Below, piece by piece: positions 1-8,201 of a DNA stretch of 64,000 nt. The stretch is from CAWCAL01 sp963695075 (GTDB taxonomy: Bacteria > Actinomycetota > Acidimicrobiia > Acidimicrobiales > CAWCAL01): contig CAVOFR010000007.1 of the NCBI GenBank assembly GCA_963695075.1, positions 682,001 through 746,000 on the forward strand, written 5' to 3'. The notes beneath the pieces are model-generated. The model had not been told where the DNA came from. It did no database searches and worked only from the letters and a program-made list of their open reading frames with translations. Positions within the stretch are counted from its first letter, which is position 1, and each line of letters starts with the position of its first letter. Made by a program: the position numbers and the translations under genes.

Positions 1-2
1 AG

Positions 3-992
3 CAGTTGGCCTTGGAGGGGGACGACGCGGTGGGCAACTACGGGTTCCTCGACCAGCAGGCGGCGCTCGAGTGGGTCCGGGCGAACATCGGTGGCTTCGG
101 GGGCGATCCGGATGCCGTGACGATCTTCGGCGAATCCGCCGGCGGGTTCTCGGTGTGCGGTCACCTGGCTGCTCCGGGATCCGTGGGCCTGTTCGACCAG
201 GCCATCGTGCAGAGCGGGGGCGGGTGCGACGGGTTCGAATCGCGGGATCGGGCGCTCGCCGACGGCGCGGCATTTCTCCGCTCCGCCGGCTGCGACGACA
301 TGGCGTGCCTGCGAGAGCTGAGCGACGACGAGCTCAACGCTCTCGAGGACTTCGGTACGGGGTTGGTCGCGGACGGCGTCGTGCTCTCCGAGACCGCACA
401 TGAGCTCGCCGAGCGCGACGAGCTGGGTGACATCCCGGTCTTCATCGGGTCGAACGCGGACGAGGCCACGTTGTTCACGATCGGCCAGGAGGAGCCCTCG
501 GACGCCGACCTGGTGGAGCTGGCGGCGTCGTTCTCCGACGACCCCGAGGCATTGGTGGCGTTGTATCCCGCCGAGGAGTTCGACACGAACCTCGCCCGGT
601 ACCAGGCGATGTTCACCGACGTGCGATTCACCTGCCCCACCATGGCGTTCGCGTCCGTGGTGCCGGAGTCGTTCGTCTACCACTACACGTACGTGTCCGC
701 ACAGAACCCGCTCGACCTCGGTGCCACCCATGGCGGGGAGCTGGCGTCGCTCTTCAGCCACCCCGAGGGCATCGTGGCGATCGAGATCGAGCGAGACGAG
801 ACGAGCCTGGAGCTGTCCGACCTGATCCAACAGGCATGGTCGGCGTTCGCCACCGATGGTGACCCGGGCGATGCGTTCGACCCGTACGCCGATGGCGGCT
901 CGGTGACTCTGCTGGAGGTGCCGTTCGAGCCGGCCGACCAGATCCGCGGCGGCCGCTGTGAGCAGGTGGGTGAGCTCACGATCCTCCGATGA
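3..992 (+). CDS. Type B carboxylesterase, C-terminal part (5' end outside window)
   Basis: This is the last ~330 residues of an alpha/beta-hydrolase of the carboxylesterase type B / para-nitrobenzyl esterase family, which hydrolyses ester bonds. The nucleophile elbow FGESAGG is visible with its serine codon at about 135. The acid is probably the Glu in NADEATLF and the histidine is in THGGEL near 730, so all three expected catalytic elements lie in this fragment in the right order. The segment GFLDQQAALEWVRANIGGFG is also typical of the family. Five or more cysteines suggest an exported protein, but the signal region is off the window. The frame is open to the left edge, so no start is assigned. 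Confidence 0.9.
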   Translation, partial: QLALEGDDAVGNYGFLDQQAALEWVRANIGGFGGDPDAVTIFGESAGGFSVCGHLAAPGSVGLFDQAIVQSGGGCDGFESRDRALADGAAFLRSAGCDDMACLRELSDDELNALEDFGTGLVADGVVLSETAHELAERDELGDIPVFIGSNADEATLFTIGQEEPSDADLVELAASFSDDPEALVALYPAEEFDTNLARYQAMFTDVRFTCPTMAFASVVPESFVYHYTYVSAQNPLDLGATHGGELASLFSHPEGIVAIEIERDETSLELSDLIQQAWSAFATDGDPGDAFDPYADGGSVTLLEVPFEPADQIRGGRCEQVGELTILR

Positions 993-1085
993 CCGGCCCC
1001 GCCGGTGACCGGGAGCTCATCAGCCCTGGCTCGTCAGGGCCCGGTAGCATCCGACGCAGAGCGCACGAACCTCGGTGATCGCGTT

Positions 1086-1106
1086 CTATGACCTATGACC
1101 TATGAC
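1086..1106. repeat. Three tandem copies of ctatgac
   Basis: Three perfect head-to-tail copies of the heptamer ctatgac lie in the 170-bp gap between the esterase and the DUF1918 gene. It may be simple slippage in a promoter region; I see no function. Confidence 0.6.
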
Positions 1107-1165
1107 CCTGCACCCGAGGTCGGGTGGCGAGGAAGATGAGGGCGAGAACTCAAGAGGGGAGACTC

Positions 1166-1375
1166 ATGAAGGCTGAAGTAGGCGACAAGCTCATGATCCG
1201 GGGTCACGCGGTCGGCCGGGCCGAGCGTCACGCCACCATCGTGGAGGTGCGCGGGGAAGACGGGGGACCGCCCTATCTCGTGCGCTGGGACGACGATCCG
1301 GCCGACGAGCCCCACGAACATCTCTTCTTCCCCGGTCCCGACGCCGACGTCGAACACGTGGCCAAGGAGTCCTGA
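1166..1375 (+). CDS. DUF1918 domain small protein
   Basis: A 69-residue protein matching the actinobacterial DUF1918 family: a small beta-barrel-like domain starting with a conserved region here seen as VGDKLMIRGHAVG and a central PYLVRWDDD. The function of the family is unknown. The ATG at 1166 is preceded by a good ribosome binding site (gagggga, 1154-1160); an in-frame ATG 42 nt upstream lacks one and would add a basic extension not typical of the family. The gene stands alone, followed by a gene on the opposite strand. Confidence 0.85.
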   Translation: MKAEVGDKLMIRGHAVGRAERHATIVEVRGEDGGPPYLVRWDDDPADEPHEHLFFPGPDADVEHVAKES

Positions 1376-1467
1376 CCCGACCCACCGGGCGTCGGCGGCC
1401 GACTCGCAGCAGGTTTGACGAGTCGACCGGCCTCCGTCAGGCGTTCGCCTCACGACCATCGCGCAGC

Positions 1468-3018
1468 TCAGGCCGGGCCGATGGTGACGGTGTGCTCGTC
1501 GGTCGATCGGTCGGCCTCGATGCTGAGCTGGCCCCGCCCGGTGTCCCAGTCGTGGCTCCACGATCCGTCTGCGTCGCTCAGGGTGACATCCACACCGTCG
1601 GGGTAGAGGCTGGCAGGGACCGAGATGATCGTCGGGCCGATGGCTTCGGCCCGTTCGGTCCAGGTCATCGTGAAGGAGAGTGTGTCGGGATCCCAGGCGA
1701 AGTCGACGGGGGTGCCCGCTATCGCCGCCGGCTGCACCCGGAAGAGGAGCTCGCCGTTGGGCGAGACCTCGTGTTCGGGCGTGAGCGGACCCCAGCCACC
1801 CGGGTCCCAGCTCCAGTAGGCCCAGCCCGCATGCTGGCGGTCGGCCATGCCGAGGACGTCGTCGACATACTCGTCGAAGCGCTCCTGGTCGGCCGATCCA
1901 CCCCATTCGCCGAACCACAGGGCCGCATCGAGGGACGCCGCCTCCTCCGATCGCATCCTCTCCCAGTCGTCCACGTACGTGCTGTCGGGGGAGTACCCGA
2001 GACCGTCGTGGGTCGAGAACTCGTAGAGGTGTCCGGCGTACACGAGCCGCGACGGTCCGTCGCGGGGGTCGTCGATGCGTTCGGCGTCGAGGTCTCCGGG
2101 GTAGGGAAAGGCGTTCAGGAGCGACGTCGGTTGGACGAAGATCCACCCGTCCTCGTCGACCTCGCGGATGGCGGCGACGCCGTCGGTCATGAACTCGGTG
2201 AGATTCGGGTTCTCGAACTCGCCGATGGCGGCCTGACCGGCGATCGCCAGGGTCGCCGCGAGGTCGCCGTTGGCGAACACCGGCTCGTTCATGAGGTCGT
2301 ATCCGATCACGGCCGGATGATCCGCGAACCGACCGACGACGTGTTGCCAGGCCGTCCAGTAGTGCTCCCGGAGCTCGGGATGACCACGCTCGGGATCCCA
2401 GAAGTTCTGGTAGGCCGCTTGGGTCGCCGGGTCGGTGGCGGCCAGGTACCAGGGCCCGCCGGTCGTTCCGCCGGTGAACTCGAGCCCGTCGGCGATGACC
2501 GCCCAGTCGGGTGCCCCGTTCCCGCCGACCTTCCAGCCATAGAGATCCTGGTGGAAGTCGAGCACGACGTGGTGACCGTTGTCCGCGTACCAGTCCAGCC
2601 AGATCTCGACCTCGTCGAGGTACGCGTCGTCGTAGGCGCCGGCCTCGGGTTCGACCGCACCCCATTCGAGCAGGAAGCGAACGGTGTTCCACCCCCAGTC
2701 GCCCAGCCGTTCCTGGAGCTCCAGACCCGACTGCGGCAGATGGGGGTCGTCCTGGGTCCCACCCTTGCTCGAGGACTCGACGTTCGCCCCACGGAGTATG
2801 ACCACCCGGCCGCAGTCGTCGACGACGTATCTCGTCTCGGGCGACTCGACCGATCCGTCGCACTCGGTCCCGGTGGGAAGGTCGGTCTGCTCCGCGGTGT
2901 CGGTCTGCCCCGCGGTGTCGGTGTCGTCCGCTGCCTCGCCGGTGGCGTCATCCGAACAGGCGGCAGCCACGAGCGCCATCAGTACGGCGAATGCCAGTCG
3001 CCTCGAGGTCGGTCCCAT
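1468..3018 (-). CDS. GH5 family glycoside hydrolase lipoprotein, endoglycoceramidase-like
   Basis: A 516-residue exported lipoprotein. Residues 1-21 are a lipoprotein signal (VAAAC, lipid-modified Cys21), followed by a Thr/Asp-rich linker and a GH5 (beta/alpha)8 barrel from about residue 60. The acid/base is Glu245 in DLMNEPVF and the nucleophile is Glu371 in LWFGEWGGS. The opening RGANVESSSKG, then RFLLEWGAVEP and LDFHQDLYG, resemble the endoglycoceramidase branch of GH5, which cleaves glycans from glycolipids; the actual substrate here is uncertain. The ATG at 3018 gives a clean signal peptide; a GTG 6 nt earlier (3024) is possible. The last ~90 residues form the C-terminal beta domain common in this branch. 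Confidence 0.85.
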   Translation of the reverse strand: MGPTSRRLAFAVLMALVAAACSDDATGEAADDTDTAGQTDTAEQTDLPTGTECDGSVESPETRYVVDDCGRVVILRGANVESSSKGGTQDDPHLPQSGLELQERLGDWGWNTVRFLLEWGAVEPEAGAYDDAYLDEVEIWLDWYADNGHHVVLDFHQDLYGWKVGGNGAPDWAVIADGLEFTGGTTGGPWYLAATDPATQAAYQNFWDPERGHPELREHYWTAWQHVVGRFADHPAVIGYDLMNEPVFANGDLAATLAIAGQAAIGEFENPNLTEFMTDGVAAIREVDEDGWIFVQPTSLLNAFPYPGDLDAERIDDPRDGPSRLVYAGHLYEFSTHDGLGYSPDSTYVDDWERMRSEEAASLDAALWFGEWGGSADQERFDEYVDDVLGMADRQHAGWAYWSWDPGGWGPLTPEHEVSPNGELLFRVQPAAIAGTPVDFAWDPDTLSFTMTWTERAEAIGPTIISVPASLYPDGVDVTLSDADGSWSHDWDTGRGQLSIEADRSTDEHTVTIGPA

Positions 3019-3063
3019 TCGTGTCACCAGCGCGGAGTGTAGGTGGACGCTCTGGTCCCAACC

Positions 3064-3114
3064 GGATATGGAGTCACTCAGCCACATCAGATGTGGCTGA
3101 GTGACTCCATATCC
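3064..3114. repeat. 51-bp perfect palindrome (25-bp arms, 1-nt centre)
   Basis: Bases 3064-3088 are exactly the reverse complement of 3090-3114, with a single A at 3089. It lies between the end of pcm (3118) and the GH5 start (3018), both read on the minus strand, so it could end pcm transcripts or sit in the GH5 leader. There is no T-run on either side, so it is not a classical intrinsic terminator. Its right half contains gatgtggctgag, close to gatgtggcgctgag in the repeat at 9917-9965. Confidence 0.95.
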
Positions 3115-3117
3115 TGC

Positions 3118-3774
3118 TCAGTGCTGTCCGCCGCTTCCCTCTCCGATGAGGGGGACGAACGCGACCGCGCCGAGGTCCTCGGTCTCGCGGCTGTCACCCT
3201 GCCGTCGGACCCGGATCAGCCGTTGGTACCCGCTCCGCCCGACGGGGACGATCATCCGGCCGCCGTCGGCGAGTTGGCCCAGGAGGATCTCGGGTATCTC
3301 GAGAGCGCCGGCGGTCACGATGATGGCGTCGAAAGGTGCCTGGTCGGGGAGGCCGAGCGTGCCGTCGCCGTACGCGACGTTGACGCTGTCATAGCCAAGC
3401 TCTTCGAGCCGGTGTCGTGCTCTGGTGGCGAGCCGTTGGTGGCGTTCGATCGTCCACACTTCTCCGGCGACGAGGCTGAGCACCGCCGCCCCGTAGCCCG
3501 AGCCGGTGCCGATCTCCAAAACCTTGCAGCGGTCGGTCAGCTCGGCGGCAGCGGCCATCTCGGCGACCATGAAAGGCTGCGAGATCGTCTGGCCCTGCCC
3601 GATGCCGAGCGGGTGGTCCTCATAGGCCGCCCCGCCGAGATGGTCGGCCACGAAGCGCTCCCTGGGCACCGTTCCCATCGCGTCGAGTACCCGTCGGTCC
3701 GTCACGCCCCGCGCCGCGATGTCACGCTCGACCATCAGCGCTCTTCTCGCCTGGTGATCCGAAGGTGTCCTCAC
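3118..3774 (-). CDS. pcm: Protein-L-isoaspartate O-methyltransferase
   Basis: A 218-residue SAM-dependent methyltransferase that methylates isoaspartyl residues in aged proteins so that they can revert to aspartate. The family N-terminus (MVERDIAARGV, VPRERFV) is followed by the substrate/SAM region IGQGQTISQPFMVAEM, SAM motif I VLEIGTGSGYGAAVLS and DAIIVTAGA. Start chosen as GTG 3774, 10 nt after the stop of the upstream gene, because the family has about ten residues before the MVE segment; ATG 3735 is the alternative. It is probably in one transcript with the CBS-domain membrane protein upstream. Confidence 0.9.
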   Translation of the reverse strand: MRTPSDHQARRALMVERDIAARGVTDRRVLDAMGTVPRERFVADHLGGAAYEDHPLGIGQGQTISQPFMVAEMAAAAELTDRCKVLEIGTGSGYGAAVLSLVAGEVWTIERHQRLATRARHRLEELGYDSVNVAYGDGTLGLPDQAPFDAIIVTAGALEIPEILLGQLADGGRMIVPVGRSGYQRLIRVRRQGDSRETEDLGAVAFVPLIGEGSGGQH

Positions 3775-3784
3775 GACCTGGACG

Positions 3785-5044
3785 CTAGGTCGGGCGCCGG
3801 GTCGGAGCCACGACGACCGATCGGACGCGGTGGCGCTCGACCCGTTCGACGAGGAGCGTATGGCCCTCGAGCTCGGTGCGGTCGCCCTCGGCGGGGATGC
3901 GGCCGAGGAGCCCCGCCACCAGACCGCCCACCGTGACCCAGCTCCCTTCGGGAACCCGAACGCCGAGCACCTCGCCCAGTCTGGCGACCGGCAACCGGCC
4001 GCTGACCCTGGCTCCGCCCCCCGGCAGAGGCTCGACCGAAGGCACTTCGGAGTCGTACTCGTCATCGATCTCACCGACCAGCTCCTCGACGAGGTCCTCC
4101 ATCGTCACCAGCCCGGCGGTACCGCCGTACTCGTCGGTCACGACGGCCATGTGGAAGCGGCCCTCCTGCATCTCGCGGAGGAGGTCGGGTACCGGCTTGG
4201 TCGCGGGCACGACCGGTGCGTGCCGGAGGAGCGGGCCCAGCGGTCCGTCGGCGCCGCCGGAAGCGAGCGCGGCCAGGAGGTCCTTCGCGTACAGCAGCCC
4301 GACGATGTGATCGGTGTCACCGTCGATGACCGGAAGCCGACTTCGGGCCGAGGGGGCGACGATCTCGAGCGCCTCCGGGATGGTCGCGCCCCCGTCCACG
4401 GTCACCATGTCCGTGCGGGGGACCATCACATCGCGGGCGACGGTGTCACCGAACGCGATCACCGAGTGGATGAGCTCCCGCTCGGCGGTCTCGATGACCC
4501 GCTCCGCCGCGGCCGCGTCGGCCGTGGCGAGCAACTCGGCCTCGGAAACCAGCGGGCTGCCCGGAGCGCCACGACCGGGGAGTAGGGCATTGGCCAGCCG
4601 TACGAGACCGCTCGACAGGGCGCGGAGCGGTCCGGTGCCGGCGAGCAGCGCGGCGATCGGGGCGGCGAGGAGTGCCGCCCGGTCGGCGTGCAGGACGGCC
4701 CAGCTCTTCGGGGCGGCCTCGGCCAGCACGAAGACGACGATGATCTCGACCGTGGTGATGACGGCGACGCCACTCGCTCCGAAGTGCCTACCGGCCAGCA
4801 CGCCCACGAGGGTCGCGGCGACCAGCTGGCAGCCGAGGGCGAGGAGGAGCACGGTGTTGAGGAACCGGTCGGGGTGGGAGACCAGTTCCTGGAGCGAACG
4901 TGCGCCCCGGCGGCCCGAGGCGACGAGAGCGGCAGCGCGGGTCGGGGTCATCCGCGTGAGGCTCGTCTCGGCCACCGCGAAGAACCCGGCCCCGCCGATC
5001 AGCACAGCGATCGCGATACCCAGCGCGAGGTCGGTCCCGTCCAT
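3785..5044 (-). CDS. CNNM/CorC-type membrane protein with CBS pair (HlyC/CorC family)
   Basis: A 419-residue membrane protein with the full architecture of the family: an N-terminal DUF21/CNNM transmembrane domain (residues ~1-170, containing FFAVAETSLTRM and ALGCQLVAATLVGVLAG), a linked CBS pair (from about MVPRTDMVTVDG to VTDEYGGTAGLVTMEDLVEELVGEI), and a CorC_HlyC C-terminal domain ending near VERHRVRSVVV. Relatives act in magnesium/cobalt efflux or membrane repair. The start is ATG 5044; GTG 5050 is also possible. It is divergent from the exchanger gene at 5096, with about 50 bp between. Confidence 0.85.
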   Translation of the reverse strand: MDGTDLALGIAIAVLIGGAGFFAVAETSLTRMTPTRAAALVASGRRGARSLQELVSHPDRFLNTVLLLALGCQLVAATLVGVLAGRHFGASGVAVITTVEIIVVFVLAEAAPKSWAVLHADRAALLAAPIAALLAGTGPLRALSSGLVRLANALLPGRGAPGSPLVSEAELLATADAAAAERVIETAERELIHSVIAFGDTVARDVMVPRTDMVTVDGGATIPEALEIVAPSARSRLPVIDGDTDHIVGLLYAKDLLAALASGGADGPLGPLLRHAPVVPATKPVPDLLREMQEGRFHMAVVTDEYGGTAGLVTMEDLVEELVGEIDDEYDSEVPSVEPLPGGGARVSGRLPVARLGEVLGVRVPEGSWVTVGGLVAGLLGRIPAEGDRTELEGHTLLVERVERHRVRSVVVAPTRRPT

Positions 5045-5095
5045 GCTCACAGGCTTAGCCGACGGCTCGACGAGCCTCGGGTGATACTTGCGGAG

Positions 5096-6061
5096 ATGGA
5101 TGTGCTGGTCAGCGTGCTGCTCGTCGGTGTAGGGGTGGCAGCGATCGTGTGGGGTGCGGAGCTTTTCGCCGAGCATCTCTCGGCGGCGGCGGCTCGTCTG
5201 GGCGTGACCTCGTTCGCGCTGGCATTGCTCCTGGCCGGGGCGGAGCCCGAGGAGCTGGTCACCGCGGTCACGGCGTCGCTCCGGGACGCCCCCGGGGTTG
5301 CGTTCGGCGATGTGGTGGGGGCGAACGTGACGATATGTCTGGTCGCGCTCGGGGCAGCCGCGCTGATCGGGGCCGTGCCGTTCGGCGCCGCGGTCCGCCT
5401 GTACGCCGTTGGTGGCCTCGCCGTCGGTGCCGCGGCTGGGGCGATCGTGTGGGACGGCACGGTCAGTCGGCCGGGTGGCGCCGGACTCGTAGCGCTCTAT
5501 GTGGTGTTCATCGGTGTGGTCTGGTGGCGCGAGCGTCGGCCTCCGACCATGGGTGAGACCGCCGAGCTGGAGGAAGCCGTGGCAGAGGCCGAAGGCACGG
5601 CCTCGAGCCCGAGGCGGATCGGTCGCGAGCTGGTCCTCGCCGTGGTCGGGATCCTGGCCCTCGCCGGCGGTTCGGTGGCCGTCGTCGAGGCCGTTCTCCG
5701 CTTGACCGACGTGGAGGAGAGCCAGACGGTCCTGGGCATCACCCTGGTGGGCTTCGCGACGGCCGCGGAGCTGATCGTGCTCGCCTGGTCCTCAGCTCGC
5801 CGAGGTATGCCCGAGACCGTCGTGGCCGCCGTCGTGGGATCCTTCGCGTACAACGTCACCATGACCCTCGGTGCCGCCGCGCTGGCGCGGCCACTGAAGC
5901 TGGCCGATCCGTCCCTCTTGCGGCTCCCGTGGATCGCCATGCTCGGTGCACTCGGGCTGGTCCTGGCCCTCAGTCGGAGACGCCAGGAACTCACCCGCGG
6001 TCACGCGGTGGCACTGCTGTCGCTCTATCCGCTGTTCGTCGCCGGCATCGCGCTTCGATGA
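5096..6061 (+). CDS. Sodium/calcium exchanger family membrane protein
   Basis: A 321-residue protein of the Ca2+:cation antiporter superfamily, with about ten membrane segments in two repeats. The alpha-repeat regions are visible as ALALLLAGAEPEELVTAV (repeat 1) and TLVGFATAAELIVLAWSS (repeat 2), where the Glu in each is the ion ligand position. The cytosolic loop between repeats is short (about WRERRPPTMGETAELEEAV). The ATG 5096 is 7 nt after gatact, which fits the leaderless promoter form seen at many genes here; GTG 5081 is an alternative. Likely moves Ca2+ or another cation against Na+ or H+. Confidence 0.8.
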   Translation: MDVLVSVLLVGVGVAAIVWGAELFAEHLSAAAARLGVTSFALALLLAGAEPEELVTAVTASLRDAPGVAFGDVVGANVTICLVALGAAALIGAVPFGAAVRLYAVGGLAVGAAAGAIVWDGTVSRPGGAGLVALYVVFIGVVWWRERRPPTMGETAELEEAVAEAEGTASSPRRIGRELVLAVVGILALAGGSVAVVEAVLRLTDVEESQTVLGITLVGFATAAELIVLAWSSARRGMPETVVAAVVGSFAYNVTMTLGAAALARPLKLADPSLLRLPWIAMLGALGLVLALSRRRQELTRGHAVALLSLYPLFVAGIALR

Positions 6062-6219
6062 AGGGTGGACCACTCGGACCAGGCCCCGACCGCGCCGATG
6101 CCCAACACCGCACCCGCAACGCCGCTGAGGAGTCGCAGGACGCGGCCGGTAGAGCAGCACGCGGTCCGAGGCGAGCCATCCGCACACGGTGCCGCCTCCC
6201 GGGGTCGTTCACGGGTTCC

Positions 6220-6372
6220 GACGGGCAGGGTGGTCTTCCCGAGGCAGACCAGACCCATGTCGAACAGCTGCTGGACGAACGGGTCCGTTCCCGTGGCGGT
6301 ACGGCGTTCCGGAGGGCGTCGATGCCGAACCGGGCGGCCAGACCGGCGATGTCGTTCATGTCCTTGATGAAG
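6220..6372 (-). pseudogene. Amidase signature family remnant, frameshifted
   Basis: Reading the minus strand from 6371, one frame gives FIKDMNDIAGLAARFGIDAL and continues to NAVPP; then near 6290-6300 the match moves to another frame, giving DPFVQQLFDMGLVCLGKTTL. In amidases these two stretches are contiguous: the FIKD lysine belongs to the Ser-Ser-Lys triad and the second stretch is the LRxAGxVxLGKTN region. The Gly-Ser-rich segment carrying the catalytic serines is missing. So this is a broken ~50-residue piece, not a working gene. Confidence 0.75.
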
Positions 6373-6424
6373 GTCGAAGGATGCCATCGGAGTCTCGTGG
6401 GTGCCGTCCCCGTATGCCAGGTCG

Positions 6425-6553
6425 TTGCCGTTCGATGAGCATCGTTCCGATGTCGTGCTCAGCTCGTTCCTGCTGCCGCACCTGGCTCGACCCGAACGAC
6501 GGATCGCGTTGGCCGAGATGCGCCGAGTGCTCGTTCCGGGAGGTCGGTTGGGG
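6425..6553 (+). pseudogene. Class I SAM methyltransferase remnant
   Basis: About 43 residues from LPFDEHRSDVVLSSFLLPHL to RRVLVPGGRLG match the post-motif-I part of type-11 methyltransferases (usual form: LPFxDxSFDVVxSxxxLHHL, then EMxRVLxPGGRLxx). The SAM-binding glycine motif upstream and the C-terminal half are both absent; the match stops abruptly just before the nitroreductase end at 6573. Confidence 0.7.
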
Positions 6554-6572
6554 CCCGCCCTCGGGCCCGTCA

Positions 6573-7322
6573 TCAGCGCGGGTGGCCGACGGGCAGCACG
6601 TAGCGGGGCTCATGTCCATCCGGCAGAGCCAGCACGACGCCGACCTCGTCGTCGTCGAACGAGCCGATCGGCACACCGCCGAGGTCGAGAGCGACCGCCT
6701 GGAGGAGGAGGTTCTGTGCCGCGTGCCCGGCCTCGAGATCCACGTAGCGCGGCGCCCGGTCTCCGTACTTGACGGCCGTGCGCTCCGGCACGCCGACGAT
6801 CACGACGACGAGCGGCGCGTTCCCGACGGCTTCCTGTCCCCCGGAGGCGGCCATGAGGGCGGGTCGCAGGTCGCTCTCGGTGAGGACTTCGCCTCGATGC
6901 CCGTCGGCGACGTAGTGAAGGGAGCGGCCGGGGGTCAGGGCGAACAGTTCGATGGGGTAGAGCGCGCCGGCCGACGGCGCGGTCCTTCCGACGGGCTCTC
7001 CGGTGATGCCTTGGGCGGCCCAGAGCAGCTGGCCGATCACGGCCTCGGTCAGGGTGTCGGCGGCGAACTCACGGACCGAGCGCCGACGTTCGAGCGCTGT
7101 TTCCAGGACGACCCCGCTCGTCGTCGGCAACGGGAACTCCACCAGCGGGCCGGGCATCGTCGATGTGGCCATGGCGTTCTCCTCGCTCTCGGGTGTCCGG
7201 CAGGCCACCGGTACGGCGGCAGCGGCAGCGACGCCACCGAGGAAGACCCGTCTCGTGACGTCGCGTTCAAACCACGGGCTGGACTCGTCCGGGGATCCTT
7301 CCGCCCGCTCTCCACGGACCAT
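6573..7322 (-). CDS. SagB/ThcOx-like nitroreductase-family oxidoreductase, Tat-type lipoprotein signal
   Basis: A 249-residue FMN-dependent nitroreductase-fold protein. The N-terminus has a twin-arginine motif (TRRVFLGG) and a hydrophobic stretch ending in VPVAC, a Tat lipoprotein signal, so it is probably folded with its flavin in the cytoplasm and exported. The catalytic domain has ERRRSVREF, LLWAAQGI, RTAPSAGALYPIEL and HAAQNLLLQAVALDLG, the set seen in SagB-type dehydrogenases. ATG 7322 follows a strong aggagg. It is the last gene of a minus-strand cluster with AmrS and MEMO; the 72-nt gap suggests its own translation signals within that transcript. The substrate is unknown. Confidence 0.85.
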   Translation of the reverse strand: MVRGERAEGSPDESSPWFERDVTRRVFLGGVAAAAAVPVACRTPESEENAMATSTMPGPLVEFPLPTTSGVVLETALERRRSVREFAADTLTEAVIGQLLWAAQGITGEPVGRTAPSAGALYPIELFALTPGRSLHYVADGHRGEVLTESDLRPALMAASGGQEAVGNAPLVVVIVGVPERTAVKYGDRAPRYVDLEAGHAAQNLLLQAVALDLGGVPIGSFDDDEVGVVLALPDGHEPRYVLPVGHPR

Positions 7323-7394
7323 GCGGCACCTCCTGGATCGATCGTGTGGCCCAGCGGGCGGGGTCACCAGGGGAGAACGTCCCGTTCAGGACCC

Positions 7395-8201
7395 TCAGGC
7401 GACGGCGAAGGCCCCGTAGCCGACGACGTGCTCCTCGTCGCCCGCGGTGTCGCCGGAGTTCCGTAGGTCGAGCTGCTCCACGGCCAGCCGGCGCTCGGCC
7501 GCGGCGCGGAGGAGGCCGCGTAGCGGCCGCGACCCGCAGGCGTCCTCGTCGGCGATGTCGTCGATTCGGCGCGCCACGATGGCAGCCGCCGTGTGGGCGT
7601 CGAGGCGTACCGCCTCGGCATGGCGGTGGTGGTGCGACAGGTCGGTGCTGACGACCACGACGGTGTCGGGCCCGGCCCAGAGGGCGTCGAGGACCGTCGC
7701 GACCTGATCGGCGGAGGCGTCACCGACCACGAGCGGGACGAGCGCGAAGTCGTCGAGGACCGTCTGTAGGAACGGGACCTGGACCTCGAGGCTGTGCTCG
7801 CCGGCGTGGGCTCCGTCATCGATCGCGACTCCGTCGAGGTCGCGCAGTTGCGCAGCGGCGCCGGTGTCGAGCGGCACGGAACCGAGCGGGGTCCTCCACG
7901 CGTCCGCACCGCTCAGCGCGACGCCCCGCATGTATGCGCGGTGGCTGGGGCCGAGCAGCACCACACGGCGAATGATCCTCCGGCCGGGCTCGAGCCGCCG
8001 GTAGGCGCTGGCCGCGACCGCCCCGGAGTAGAGGTAACCGGCGTGGGGCACGATGAGCGCCCTCGGGATCGGTGCCTCGGGCGGAGGCCTGACGGAGTCG
8101 GCAAAGCAGACCCGGAGCGACGCTCGCAGCGTGTGGGGATCGGCCGGGTAGAAGGCCCCGGCCACCGCCGGCGGACGCACGACCGGCGGTCGGTCGGTCA
8201 C
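7395..8201 (-). CDS. amrB: AmmeMemoRadiSam system protein B (MEMO1 family)
   Basis: A 268-residue MEMO-family protein, related to extradiol dioxygenases. Visible family blocks: RPPAVAGAFYPADP at the start, LIVPHAGYLYSGAVAASAY, VVLLGPSHR, GEHSLEVQVPFLQ and STDLSHHH, which carry the conserved histidines. The start GTG 8201 overlaps the stop of the radical SAM gene by 4 nt (GTGA), so the two are translationally coupled. In other genomes MEMO sits with AmrS and AMMECR1; the joint reaction is unknown. No AMMECR1 gene is seen in this window. Confidence 0.9.
   Translation of the reverse strand: MTDRPPVVRPPAVAGAFYPADPHTLRASLRVCFADSVRPPPEAPIPRALIVPHAGYLYSGAVAASAYRRLEPGRRIIRRVVLLGPSHRAYMRGVALSGADAWRTPLGSVPLDTGAAAQLRDLDGVAIDDGAHAGEHSLEVQVPFLQTVLDDFALVPLVVGDASADQVATVLDALWAGPDTVVVVSTDLSHHHRHAEAVRLDAHTAAAIVARRIDDIADEDACGSRPLRGLLRAAAERRLAVEQLDLRNSGDTAGDEEHVVGYGAFAVA

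Larger units (their letters stand above)
6062..6572. other. Decayed intergenic region with gene remnants
   Basis: This 511-bp stretch has no intact gene. It holds two recognisable remnants on opposite strands (listed separately): an amidase piece (minus, ~6220-6372) and a class I methyltransferase piece (plus, ~6425-6553). The remaining ~155 bp (6062-6219) has no recognisable family; a minus-strand frame there reads a short hydrophobic stretch (VAGAVLGIGAVGAW) that could be another fragment. Confidence 0.6.

Noticed and set aside
992..1006. Short hairpin right after the esterase stop
   Set aside because: 6-bp stem, 3-nt loop, no T-run; too weak to call a terminator.
1100..2863. 587-codon open frame antisense to the GH5 gene
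   Set aside because: It overlaps the GH5 frame on the same strand and is Arg/Gly/Pro-rich with no motifs; a GC-rich shadow frame.
3064..3114. Palindrome as an ordinary intrinsic terminator for pcm
   Set aside because: No T-run on either strand and the arms are far longer than usual; kept as a repeat instead.
5929..6438. Plus-strand open frames across the decayed region
   Set aside because: Low-complexity Arg/Gly-rich translations; the only family matches there are the broken amidase and methyltransferase pieces.
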